From an uncultured Bacteroidia bacterium (GTDB taxonomy: Bacteria; Bacteroidota; Bacteroidia; Bacteroidales; UBA932), in NCBI GenBank assembly GCA_902769525.1, contig CACXPG010000003.1, positions 1 to 64,000 of the forward strand: DNA of 64,000 bases. Direction: 5' to 3'. The position numbers and the translations under genes were made by a program. Below the pieces are notes generated by a model. That model was not told where the DNA came from and made no database searches. It saw nothing but the letters and a program-made list of their open reading frames with translations. Numbering within the stretch: the first letter of the stretch is position 1; each line of letters starts with the position of its first letter. Shown here one piece after another: positions 17,945 through 24,692 of the stretch.

Positions 17945-17952
17945 TACCTTTG
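17945..17952 (+). promoter_or_regulatory. -7 box of tRNA-Leu
   Basis: It reads TACCTTTG, with a TTG 19 nt upstream (17923-17925). The tRNA begins 9 nt after the box. Confidence 0.75.
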
Positions 17953-17961
17953 CAGTCCAAT

Positions 17962-18043
17962 GCGGGTATGGCGTAATTGGCAGCCGCGCCAGACTTAGGA
18001 TCTGGTGGAGTAATCCGTGGGGGTTCGAGTCCCTTTACCCGCA
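17962..18043 (+). tRNA. tRNA-Leu (anticodon TAG)
   Basis: The acceptor arms GCGGGTA and TACCCGC pair, the anticodon stem CCAGA/TCTGG encloses loop CTTAGGA (anticodon TAG), and a long variable arm makes it a class II tRNA of 82 nt. The T arm reads GGGTTCGAGTCCC. The full CCA end is not encoded. The 3' end overlaps the stop codon of the serine recombinase on the opposite strand, and so marks the left end of an integrated element. Confidence 0.95.
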
Positions 18044-19528
18044 CAAGGGGACTGCTTCAAATGGGGCAGTCCCTTCTGCGTTTCTATAACTCGTTGATAT
18101 TTTATGGAATATTGAGAACACAGAATTCTCTTTAATGGTTAGATATTCATTTTGAGATTTGTTCCACAAAATACCGTCTGGAAACACCAAATTCTGCACT
18201 CTTCTGCAGATTTCCAAGTCTCCTTCAGCCCATAAAGTGCTTAAATCAGAACATATTGCGATAACATCTAAAACCTTCTGCTGAAGGTTAGATAAATTCG
18301 AGCCAAGTTTTTCAAGATTTTCTTTCAGTTTAGCCCTTTCTTCGCTCAGTTCTGAAATAGCCACATTATACTCGCCATCACTAATCTTACCTATTGCATG
18401 CCTAATCTGAGTATTCTTTATATCGCCTTCTATTTCGGTAAGTCTCTTCTTCAGCAATGTATTTTCCTTCTCATTATCGCTTTCCATCACTCCGAGTTGA
18501 GCCATCACTACCTTCTTGAATAAATCATGTATTTCCGAGATGGTATAATACCCCTCCAACAATTCCTTATACTTTCGATGTAATACCTTCGCTGAGGTAT
18601 TCTGAGAGCACCCTTTGACATTGCACTTATAGTAATCAATGTGCTTTTTCTTATTCGTATATGCAGTAAGTGGGTTTCCATCATGACTACACAGGACATG
18701 GTGCCTTAATGGGAACCTTGGATTTTCTTTCTTGTGCTTATATCGCCCTGTCTTTCCTGACAATATTTCCTGCACTCTTAAGAACTGGCTATATGATATC
18801 AGTGCTGGGTGCTTTCCATCTACGATTTCATTCCCTATCAGATGGTTCTTTATCTTTCCTGCATAAAACGGATTGGTAAGAATCTTATGCAACGTCTGCT
18901 TAGACATTTTCACCCCCAACACTTCCAACCTTGAAACTATCTCCTTATTGGATATTCCTTGCAATTTCCAATAGAACGCTTTCCTCAGCAATTCTCCTGT
19001 ATCATTGATTGTGTAAACAGTGTAGATACTCTTTCCTGACTTGAAATAGCCCATTGGAGCCCTACTGCACCATACTCCTGATTTCATACAATTCCTTCTT
19101 CCTGACAAGAACTTATCCACTCTGTTCGCATTGTCCCATTCTGCGGTACACAACAATATGCCAAGCATCATCTTACCGTGAGAAGTTGATGAGTCTATTC
19201 CTTGTTTAATTGAAAGAATATATACCCCTAATGCCTTCAAGTTATCTATTATCGACAATGCTTGGGCCGCGTTTCTTGAGAACCTATCCACCTCCGACAC
19301 CAATATATGGGTTATTGTCTTGTCCTTCTTGATTGCACTAATCATCTCCTTGACTAACTTTCCTGGTGTCTTTGCAGATTCGTGCTTTCCACCATACTCT
19401 CCCTTTATTACATAGCCATTCCGAGAAGCATACTCCCTGCAGAGTTGCTTCTGATTATCCAAACTTCCGCCATTATCTTCCTGATACTTGGTGCTTACTC
19501 TTGTCCAAATGAAACAATTCTTAATCAT
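18035..19528 (-). CDS. large serine recombinase (integrase/resolvase family)
   Basis: This 497-aa protein has the N-terminal resolvase catalytic domain with the nucleophile serine in WTRVSTKYQ and the arginine motif VSEVDRFSRNA, a recombinase domain (about residues 165-270), a zinc-ribbon-like part (CSHDG to CNVKGC) and a long coiled coil (about 355-425). It would integrate and excise the element. The stop codon and last residues (AVPLCG) are encoded by the complement of the tRNA-Leu 3' end and its hairpin, so the natural C-terminus may be shorter elsewhere. Its start overlaps a 50-aa ORF by 8 nt. Confidence 0.92.
   Translation of the reverse strand: MIKNCFIWTRVSTKYQEDNGGSLDNQKQLCREYASRNGYVIKGEYGGKHESAKTPGKLVKEMISAIKKDKTITHILVSEVDRFSRNAAQALSIIDNLKALGVYILSIKQGIDSSTSHGKMMLGILLCTAEWDNANRVDKFLSGRRNCMKSGVWCSRAPMGYFKSGKSIYTVYTINDTGELLRKAFYWKLQGISNKEIVSRLEVLGVKMSKQTLHKILTNPFYAGKIKNHLIGNEIVDGKHPALISYSQFLRVQEILSGKTGRYKHKKENPRFPLRHHVLCSHDGNPLTAYTNKKKHIDYYKCNVKGCSQNTSAKVLHRKYKELLEGYYTISEIHDLFKKVVMAQLGVMESDNEKENTLLKKRLTEIEGDIKNTQIRHAIGKISDGEYNVAISELSEERAKLKENLEKLGSNLSNLQQKVLDVIAICSDLSTLWAEGDLEICRRVQNLVFPDGILWNKSQNEYLTIKENSVFSIFHKISTSYRNAEGTAPFEAVPLCG
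18046..18075 (+). terminator. hairpin after tRNA-Leu
   Basis: GGGACTGC (18048-18055) pairs with GCAGTCCC (18066-18073), extended by two further pairs. It directly follows the tRNA and resembles its terminator, although the T run is short. The same bases code for the last residues of the recombinase on the minus strand. Confidence 0.5.
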
Positions 19529-19673
19529 ACTCTAAACCATTTAACTCTTTATTCATAAGGTAGGAAATCCCTATTTCCGCCAACTTGCTAAGGTAATTGA
19601 GGACAATCTCTCCGTTCTCCATGCTAATACCTAATTTCTTAAAATCTTCTTCATAATCCTTAACTTTTAACAT
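19521..19673 (-). CDS. 50-aa ORF overlapping the recombinase start
   Basis: The frame reads MLKVKDYEED to LNGLEYD and ends 8 nt inside the recombinase gene (GAT TAA within ATGATTAA), an arrangement that suggests coupled translation. The peptide is acidic and probably helical. It resembles the small ORFs that often precede recombinases in Bacteroidales elements, but I do not know a function. Confidence 0.5.
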   Translation of the reverse strand: MLKVKDYEEDFKKLGISMENGEIVLNYLSKLAEIGISYLMNKELNGLEYD

Positions 19674-19874
19674 AATTTAACTTCAGATTACTCTCCTTAC
19701 ATCCCAAAAATCAGGACTAAGGTTATTCATATCTCCCCCCTTGAGAGAGAATAGGATAAGGCACCTTCACCCGCCTACATCAAAAGAATAAGGGCAACCC
19801 AAAGAAAAGTCAAGCATATTTCTGGCTAAAGTAGCAGCTTTTTCCCAACCTCAGCGATGTATCCAAATAATTCT

Positions 19875-19882
19875 TATATTTG
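19875..19882 (+). promoter_or_regulatory. -7 box of a candidate structured RNA
   Basis: The box reads TATATTTG, an exact match. No clear -33 element. Transcription would start at about 19889, at the beginning of a region full of short hairpins. Confidence 0.5.
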
Positions 19883-19888
19883 TTACGC

Positions 19889-20121
19889 CTTCGGGCAACA
19901 TATTTAGCGAAAGTGTTTTCGTCACCTCATTGGGAAATGTGGCAATTTCTTTAAGGATGAAGGAAAGCGAAGATACAATCGCTCGTGCATGACTATGCAG
20001 TGACCCCTATTCTTGGGATGACACTTCATATACTGCCGAGTGTGAAGTATCAGTAGTTTATCTCATCCACGGTTGCCACAACCGCCCAATGGATAATCGA
20101 AATTGGCTTCACACTTTTTTA
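19889..20121 (+). ncRNA. candidate structured RNA in the element (about 230 nt)
   Basis: This fills most of the 473-nt gap between the recombinase side and the next gene. After the promoter come GCC-TTCG-GGC, CGAAA/TTTCG and GCAT/ATGC hairpins. Then a long-range stem forms between AGTGTGAAG (20039-20047) and CTTCACACT (20107-20115), enclosing GGTTG/CAACC and followed by six T. It looks like a self-contained transcript with a terminator. It could also be a single-strand origin or transfer-origin region. I do not recognise the family. Nothing else is seen in 19674-19874. Confidence 0.45.
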
Positions 20122-20146
20122 TTAACCAATTATTCCATAGGAGTCA

Positions 20147-20446
20147 ATGGATAATGAAAGCTTTATGAATAATAATGATTTTATGAAAAAGGTTCACCAA
20201 TGGCTTCCCTCCGATAGCCTTGTTAAAGAATCTATTTGGAGCATTACGCCTTTAGAGAATTTAGAGTCAGTCCGAGTTTCAGTAGTTTGCAGAAAGAAAA
20301 TAACTTCAGAGAATGAAGAATGGCATTGCTCTATTGAAGGAGTGTCTGTGACGGCTAATAATGAAGGTTCTATACAAAGTGCTGTAGAAGCTTTAAATGA
20401 AGGCCTTGAGGAACGCATCAATGATGACGGGCCTTTTTCTTTATAG
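20147..20446 (+). CDS. hypothetical 99-aa protein
   Basis: No signal peptide or known motif. It is acidic, with a central predicted beta region (SVRVSVVCRKK, WHCSIEGVSVTA) and a C-terminal helix. Its ATG context (CAATGGATAATGAAA) repeats a very similar 12-base stretch at 20087 inside the upstream RNA-like region. It sits between that region and a tiny membrane protein gene. Function unknown. Confidence 0.55.
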   Translation: MDNESFMNNNDFMKKVHQWLPSDSLVKESIWSITPLENLESVRVSVVCRKKITSENEEWHCSIEGVSVTANNEGSIQSAVEALNEGLEERINDDGPFSL

Positions 20447-20482
20447 TCTTGAAATAAGTGTATTAATTATAAACTATCTGTT

Positions 20483-20653
20483 ATGAAAGCATTAGTCGCA
20501 ATTTTATCAGTTATTGGTGTGCTTTTACTATTTTTTGGCTTATTTAGTGAAAGTGGCATTTTAGATACTATCGGTGTAGTATGTTTTGTTATCGCTTTTC
20601 TATTATTTGTGGTAATTAAAGTGTTCGGGGACGGTAATCAAGAACAAAAATGA
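20483..20653 (+). CDS. 56-aa two-helix membrane protein
   Basis: The frame MKALVAILSV to GDGNQEQK contains two hydrophobic segments (about residues 3-20 and 27-48) separated by FSESGILD. Length and plan fit a small inner-membrane protein. It follows the 99-aa gene by 36 nt and may share its transcript. Function unknown; a holin-like or toxin-like role cannot be excluded. Confidence 0.5.
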   Translation: MKALVAILSVIGVLLLFFGLFSESGILDTIGVVCFVIAFLLFVVIKVFGDGNQEQK

Positions 20654-20699
20654 TATTGTTTAAGGCATTTAATATAGCCCTTAATGCGTAGGTTATTAT

Positions 20700-20918
20700 T
20701 TATAATGCAAAATGCTTTTTCAACCCCTGAACTGTACTAATACATACATTACATTGGTTGGCGGTTTCTCTGATTGAGCAGCCTTTCTTAAATTAGCGGG
20801 GAACATCGGCATATTTTGGCACGGTGTTCTCTGCTTTCTTTTGAGCCTGAGTGATTGCAGTGGTAAGGTATATTGTTATTCTATCCCCTGTCACTGCAAG
20901 TTGAGCAAGTCTTTCCAT
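20700..20918 (-). pseudogene. small helix-turn-helix ORF interrupted by one in-frame stop
   Basis: From an ATG at 20918, overlapping the end of the Rep-like gene in another frame, the frame encodes 41 residues (MERLAQLAVT to YADVPR), then TAA at 20793-20795. It continues in the same frame for 30 residues with a plausible helix-turn-helix (FKKGCSIRETANQCN to LKKHFAL) and a final stop at 20700. One C-to-T change (CAA to TAA) would explain the break. The first part alone may still be made. Confidence 0.45.
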
Positions 20919-21742
20919 TGAATTTTCTTCCGTCCATCGCTGAATCTTATTACCGAAGATAAGTGATATAGGAACATATCGGCAAGTGTTTCCTGTGTCA
21001 AAATCGTTGCTGGTGCTGGTACGATTTGTCTATTACTGAAATAATCTTTGATTTCCTGATAAGGAAGCCGAACCTCAATCCGATAAAGCCGTTTCGGATA
21101 GCCATGATAGTTAAGGATATACCACTTTTCTGAATTGTTTTCTATTTCTGCTTTCTTATCGTATGCCTGTATGGTTATCCCCTTATTTTTGTAGTCTAAC
21201 GCCTTTTTCTGACAGATGGTTATTGTAGGATACTTAAGCCTGTCAAGGGATGTGGAATACTCAAAGAAAATCTCTTTTAGAACGGACTTCCTTTCCCTTA
21301 CCGCCTTGCCGTTGAGAATAGTTGTAATGTCTTTGTTTCGCATAAGTTTCTTGATAAGCGAAGGGATGTTTTTCGTTGAATCAAAGGCAATGTCTATTGC
21401 GGTGAAATTATTGAAAACAAATCTCATTTCCTCTGGAAACCTCAGCAACTCCCTTAACATATCCGCTGAGTAGAGTATGTGGTTGAGAACCTTGTAGTAA
21501 ACGTGTACAAGCCAATCATCCGTATCCGTATGATGCCCATACTTCAGTATAGCCACCTGTTGCCCATTGGCACACATTTCAAAGCAATAGCCGAATCTAT
21601 CGTTGATTATTCTGTATAGGGTGTAATTTCCGATGGTCATCGAGCCACCTACCTCCACTTCGTTTAGTTGTCTCAAATCCTTTTCCTCAGCGATGTAACA
21701 AATCCGTAGTTCATCTATTACAAATCCTCCATTGGCTAACAT
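20891..21742 (-). CDS. putative replication initiator (Rep-like) of the element
   Basis: This 283-aa protein has features I associate with rolling-circle-type initiators of small Bacteroidales elements: a conserved AIDIAFDS stretch, the sequence IQAYDKKAEIEN, and YRIEVRLPYQE, like the R-x-E-x-R motif of Rep_trans/replication initiation factor families. A catalytic tyrosine cannot be assigned with certainty. Its start overlaps the 61-aa ORF by 7 nt (ATGTTAG), so the two are coupled. The upstream region 21922-22236 is AT-rich with short repeats and could hold an origin. Function moderately supported. Confidence 0.5.
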   Translation of the reverse strand: MLANGGFVIDELRICYIAEEKDLRQLNEVEVGGSMTIGNYTLYRIINDRFGYCFEMCANGQQVAILKYGHHTDTDDWLVHVYYKVLNHILYSADMLRELLRFPEEMRFVFNNFTAIDIAFDSTKNIPSLIKKLMRNKDITTILNGKAVRERKSVLKEIFFEYSTSLDRLKYPTITICQKKALDYKNKGITIQAYDKKAEIENNSEKWYILNYHGYPKRLYRIEVRLPYQEIKDYFSNRQIVPAPATILTQETLADMFLYHLSSVIRFSDGRKKIQWKDLLNLQ

Positions 21743-21921
21743 TGTTCATCGGTATTGTCTGCATTATTTTCAGGACGATGTGGAACGGTTTGCCAGTAAT
21801 CCAACATCGCTTGGCGGATGTGCTCTTTATGCCATTCGCTTTTCTTTTTGCCTTTACTTGCTTGGCTGATTTTCTGTTTTGTTTCATCGGGTATTTCCCG
21901 ATACTGTCTCTTGTATGTCAT
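21736..21921 (-). CDS. 61-aa basic protein, NUMOD3-like motif
   Basis: The sequence ETKQKISQASKGKKKSEW followed by HKEHIRQAM resembles the NUMOD3 DNA-binding module often seen in homing nucleases (pattern K-x-S-x-A-x-K-G-K). It is too short to be a nuclease and may be a DNA-binding accessory protein for the overlapping Rep-like gene. The 315 nt upstream (21922-22236) contain no gene that I can support; they are AT-rich, with GTAGG/AGTAGT repeats near the start. Confidence 0.45.
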   Translation of the reverse strand: MTYKRQYREIPDETKQKISQASKGKKKSEWHKEHIRQAMLDYWQTVPHRPENNADNTDEQC

Positions 21922-22236
21922 AATCTTTGTTATTTAATAAATAGTAGGTAAAGTGAAAAAAGTAGGAGTAGTAGAATAAAAAATTTTCAGTCCAGAGGAA
22001 AAACCAACGGAAGTAACTGATGTATGCCTACTATGGGTACTTTTCCACCAATAATTAGAGGGAGATTACATCTTCAAATAATAGGATTTAGGGGTTCTGT
22101 GGGGGATTCTGAGCTCTTTTTAGATGTGTTATTTCTTAAAAATCACTGAGGAAAACAACTATGGTCAAATATTTGTTGGAAAGTATTTGGAAAGAAAAAA
22201 AATAATTGGATTTGCAACTGATTCAAAAATAATTTT

Positions 22237-22244
22237 TATATTTG
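22237..22244 (+). promoter_or_regulatory. -7 box of the NYN gene leader
   Basis: It reads TATATTTG, with TTTG 22 nt upstream. The transcript would begin at about 22251 with a hairpin leader. Confidence 0.6.
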
Positions 22245-22250
22245 CAAAAC

Positions 22251-22320
22251 AAAATTAAGCCTTTGGCCAAGTTTGAACCTTTCTTTATAACGTTCAAGCC
22301 TCACCCAAAGGCCATTTTTA
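22251..22320 (+). ncRNA. hairpin leader (attenuator or small RNA) before the NYN gene
   Basis: GCCTTTGG (22259-22266) pairs with CCAAAGGC (22305-22312), enclosing a second stem TTGAAC/GTTCAA. A T-rich run follows the outer stem and the NYN start lies 18 nt beyond. Most transcripts may end here, making this an attenuator or a separate small RNA. The arrangement resembles the units at 24090-24300. Confidence 0.5.
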
Positions 22321-22330
22321 TATTATTAGT

Positions 22331-23047
22331 ATGAACCGCAATAAAAAATACACCTCTACACCTATTCGCGTTGCCATTATGATTGATGGTGGTTATTTCA
22401 TGAAACGCTACAACACTCTCTACAATAGAGATAGGAGTAAAACGCCTAAAACTATCGTTAAGGATTTGTACACAATCGCTCATGCTCATGTAGGTGACAA
22501 TAACTATTTGTATCGAATATTCTATTATGATTGTTTCCCATTCGAAAAGAAAGTACACAATCCTATTTCTAAAAAATGTATCGATTTTTCAAAGACTCCT
22601 GAAGCAGTTACAATGAAAGCAATCTTTGAGGAATTAAAGCGACAAAGGAAGGTTGCTCTTCGTCTTGGAACAATTAAAGATGGAAGGCGTTGGATTTTAT
22701 ATAACAGGGCTTCAAGCAGTCTTCTTCGCCATGAAATAACGGCTAACGATTTAAAAGAAGATGATGTGTATTACGATATGCACCAAAAGGGCATAGATAT
22801 GAAAATTGGCGTAGACATTGCATCTCTTGCTCTTAAAAGATTCGTTGATAAAATTGTCCTTATCTCAGGAGATTCTGATTTTGTTCCTGCCGCTAAACTA
22901 GCTAGACGAGAAGGGATAGATTTTGTTCTTGACCCTATGCACTCGTCCCACGTAGAAAATAATCTTTTTGAACATATTGATGGACTGACAAGTATTCCAC
23001 TCTATTATCAGAGAAAGAAGAAAAAAGAAACCACCAAAGAAGATTAA
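22331..23047 (+). CDS. NYN/PIN-like domain protein (LabA/DUF88 family)
   Basis: This 238-aa protein is a NYN-type PIN-like nuclease candidate. The acidic residues expected for metal binding are in MIDGGYF (D19), KIGVDIASL (D162) and ISGDSDFVPA (D181, D183). It has a Lys-rich tail. Relatives cleave RNA or act in regulation; in mobile DNA they often sit in defence contexts. It has its own promoter and attenuator-like leader and ends before a clear terminator. The substrate is not predictable. Confidence 0.8.
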   Translation: MNRNKKYTSTPIRVAIMIDGGYFMKRYNTLYNRDRSKTPKTIVKDLYTIAHAHVGDNNYLYRIFYYDCFPFEKKVHNPISKKCIDFSKTPEAVTMKAIFEELKRQRKVALRLGTIKDGRRWILYNRASSSLLRHEITANDLKEDDVYYDMHQKGIDMKIGVDIASLALKRFVDKIVLISGDSDFVPAAKLARREGIDFVLDPMHSSHVENNLFEHIDGLTSIPLYYQRKKKKETTKED

Positions 23048-23068
23048 AGGAGGCGATTGTTATTATTT

Positions 23069-23173
23069 CTAAATACATGAAGTTTGTTGATAGGATTTGA
23101 GCCATTCAGAAAACTCAAACATTGCCATAAAGTCATTGTAGAAAGTTAGATTATCTGTAAGAAAATTGCACAT
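23069..23173 (-). CDS. 34-aa tiny ORF (copy 1 of a duplicated pair)
   Basis: The frame begins MCNFLTDNLTFYNDFM and ends QQTSCI. A relative lies at 24502-24609. Over the first 25 residues the two differ mostly at third codon positions or by conservative changes (D/E, F/Y, N/D, E/Q), which suggests coding constraint. The ATG follows directly on a hairpin that serves as terminator for the opposite strand. No promoter is evident. Confidence 0.4.
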   Translation of the reverse strand: MCNFLTDNLTFYNDFMAMFEFSEWLKSYQQTSCI

Positions 23174-23180
23174 CGCAGGC
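23092..23180. repeat. about 85-bp dispersed direct repeat (second copy 24535-24619)
   Basis: The blocks beginning GCCATT in both places align without gaps through CCATAAAGTCAT and GTAAGAAAATTGCACATCGC into the terminator stem. They cover the conserved part of the tiny ORFs and the left arm of the hairpins. Confidence 0.7.
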
Positions 23181-23205
23181 ATCCGTGGAACCGGATGCCT
23201 GTTTT
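23176..23205 (+). terminator. terminator after the NYN gene
   Basis: CAGGCATCCG and CGGATGCCTG form a perfect 10-bp stem with a 6-nt loop, followed by TTTTGTT. Confidence 0.8.
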
Positions 23206-23259
23206 GTTATTATAATCGGAATAAACACTATCTTTATATCGAGATACATAGTTTCTAAA

Positions 23260-24063
23260 ATGAATAAGTTGAATATTGCTTTTTCGGTTTTGCTGGGCAT
23301 GCTTTTGTCTTGCACCTCGGTGCCTAGTCAAAAACATGAGAGACAGCTTGCCAGGGCTATATCAAAAATGTCGAACAATGTTTATTGCTTAACTGACTAT
23401 AACGGCTGGGGAGGTAACCATAAAGGTTGGAAAAATCAGGAAAGGATAAAGAGCATTGCAACTGATGACGACTTGGACTCTCTGGCCAGGTATTGCAGTA
23501 TTCCTGCAGTCAGGGCATTGGCTTTTAGCACATTAGCTCAAAAACAAAGTGAAAGATGTTTTGATATTCTAATCTCCTCTCTGTCAGACTCATCCACTTT
23601 TGAAATATGCGCATATGATATTTGGGGAGCTACCACTATTGCTTCTTATTTTCAAGATGTGGCCTGCTATGACGAAGACGGAAAAGAAAGGATATTTTTC
23701 ACCGATATACAGAAGCATCTTTTGGACAGTCTGGTTAATAGCTTTAATCTCAATGATGTTGACGTCAAACCATCTTTTCAGAATGACACAACAATGGCCA
23801 ACTTCCAAAAGTGGGTAAAAGCCAACATGTGGTACCCTGAAGACCAACCAGACGCATTCGGCAGAGTGATTGTTGATTTTGACATATTGCCTGACGGGCA
23901 TGTCTCAAATGTGATAATTACAAGAGGTCTATGCGAATCTATAGACAATGTGATCCATACGGTTATTATTAGCTCTCCTCAATGGACTCCTGGCGAAAAA
24001 TACGGGCAAAAATGCACTACGAGAATTAGAGGTCTGGGTATTTACTGGAGAGGTCCTGAGTAA
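23260..24063 (+). CDS. lipoprotein with TonB C-terminal-like domain
   Basis: I use the ATG at 23260 (267 aa), which starts a lipoprotein signal (MNKLNIAFSV, lipobox GMLLSC); the longer frame has no signal. A helical middle part follows, then a C-terminal TonB-type domain (YPEDQPDAFGRVIVDFDILP, then an IITRG loop and WTPGEKYG). Such domains occur in energy transducers and in Bacteroidota signalling lipoproteins. Without the membrane helix of a true TonB it probably acts as a periplasmic binding module. Two small RNA-like units follow. Confidence 0.7.
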   Translation: MNKLNIAFSVLLGMLLSCTSVPSQKHERQLARAISKMSNNVYCLTDYNGWGGNHKGWKNQERIKSIATDDDLDSLARYCSIPAVRALAFSTLAQKQSERCFDILISSLSDSSTFEICAYDIWGATTIASYFQDVACYDEDGKERIFFTDIQKHLLDSLVNSFNLNDVDVKPSFQNDTTMANFQKWVKANMWYPEDQPDAFGRVIVDFDILPDGHVSNVIITRGLCESIDNVIHTVIISSPQWTPGEKYGQKCTTRIRGLGIYWRGPE

Positions 24064-24103
24064 GTACATGCCGTTCTATAAGATTTTTCTATATTTGCAG
24101 TGT

Positions 24104-24166
24104 CATAAAAGCAAGTGAGTAGAACAAAGTAGACATTCAGCCCATAATGAGTGTCTACTTTTTTTG
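24104..24166 (+). ncRNA. candidate small RNA, unit 1 of a tandem pair
   Basis: A TATATTTG box (24090-24097) is followed by about 25 unpaired bases, then the stem AAAGTAGACA/TGTCTACTTT (24126-24135 with 24152-24161) and a T run. The promoter half is a near copy of unit 2, which starts about 130 nt further on. No ORF is present. Confidence 0.5.
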
Positions 24167-24232
24167 CTTTACGAGACTGATTTTTGCCGTAAGTACTTGT
24201 CGTTTATAAAGATTTCTTTATATTTGCATCGA

Positions 24233-24298
24233 GTTATTGAAAAAAGACAGCAAGAAAAAAGACAGACATCTATTCTCTCAGTGGATGTCTGTTTTTTG
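24233..24298 (+). ncRNA. candidate small RNA or attenuator, unit 2 of a tandem pair
   Basis: The -7 box TATATTTG (24219-24226) has a TTG 19 nt upstream. An A/G-rich stretch follows, then stem ACAGACATC/GATGTCTGT (24262-24270 with 24284-24292) and six T. It lies 88 nt before a 46-aa ORF and could attenuate it or act alone. Confidence 0.55.
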
Positions 24299-24385
24299 TT
24301 TTCTTGGAGATAATTAACCGATGGGAGGTACTGAAGCAAGGGAGCCTTTTGTTTCACACTGTCTTTAATAATTTCAATAACTTAT

Positions 24386-24526
24386 ATGGAAACAAAGCAA
24401 CGCTTGACTCAAATCACCATTAGGGTGTGTGTTGAGAGGAAAGTCAAAGTAAGAGCGCATATACGTCTCCGAAATGGCAGACTCGAAAAGGTTAAGTGCC
24501 ATTATCGCAGATTGAGAGTTATCTGA
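24386..24526 (+). CDS. 46-aa strongly basic protein
   Basis: The frame METKQRLTQITIRVCVERKV to YRRLRVI is rich in Arg and Lys with alternating hydrophobic residues, suggesting a nucleic-acid-binding beta-rich peptide. It follows small RNA unit 2, whose hairpin may limit its expression. Its last 25 nt overlap the tiny ORF at 24502-24609 on the other strand. Confidence 0.45.
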   Translation: METKQRLTQITIRVCVERKVKVRAHIRLRNGRLEKVKCHYRRLRVI

Positions 24527-24609
24527 GATAAAAGAGGCCATTGTGAGAAGTCGTACATCTCCATAAAGTCATCGTAGAAGGTTAGAGAGTCTGTAAGAAA
24601 ATTGCACAT
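24502..24609 (-). CDS. 35-aa tiny ORF (copy 2 of a duplicated pair)
   Basis: The frame begins MCNFLTDSLTFYDDFM, then EMYDFSQW, and ends TLNLR. It is the partner of the ORF at 23069-23173, with the same hairpin directly before the ATG. After the shared 25 residues the two diverge completely. Confidence 0.4.
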   Translation of the reverse strand: MCNFLTDSLTFYDDFMEMYDFSQWPLLSQITLNLR

Positions 24610-24610
24610 C

Positions 24611-24645
24611 GCAGGCATCCGATTCTCTCGGGTGCCTGCTTTTTA
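24611..24645 (+). terminator. terminator before the 119-aa gene
   Basis: GCAGGCATCC (24611-24620) pairs with GGGTGCCTGC (24630-24639) with one wobble, and a T run follows. It is related in sequence to the terminator at 23176-23205. Confidence 0.75.
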
Positions 24646-24646
24646 T

Positions 24647-24654
24647 TACATTTG
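24647..24654 (+). promoter_or_regulatory. -7 box of the 119-aa gene
   Basis: TACATTTG, an exact TAnnTTTG match, 38 nt before the start codon at 24693. Confidence 0.6.
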
Positions 24655-24692
24655 CGCTGATAAGAAGATCACCGGAATAAAAAAGATCACCT

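Larger units (their letters stand above)
18035..24650. mobile_element. AT-rich element integrated at tRNA-Leu (right end uncertain)
   Basis: The block starts at the 3' end of tRNA-Leu with a large serine recombinase. It contains a Rep-like protein, several tiny ORFs and unusual RNA-like units, and is clearly richer in A+T than the flanks. The right end is set at about 24.65 kb only because composition and gene type change to core (xpt onward). No convincing direct repeat of the tRNA end was found on the right. No relaxase or transfer genes are visible, so it would be a small or decayed mobilizable element. Confidence 0.5.

Noticed and set aside
23185-23259. N-terminal extension of the TonB-like lipoprotein
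   Set aside because: It overlaps the terminator of the preceding gene and would hide the lipoprotein signal that starts at 23260.
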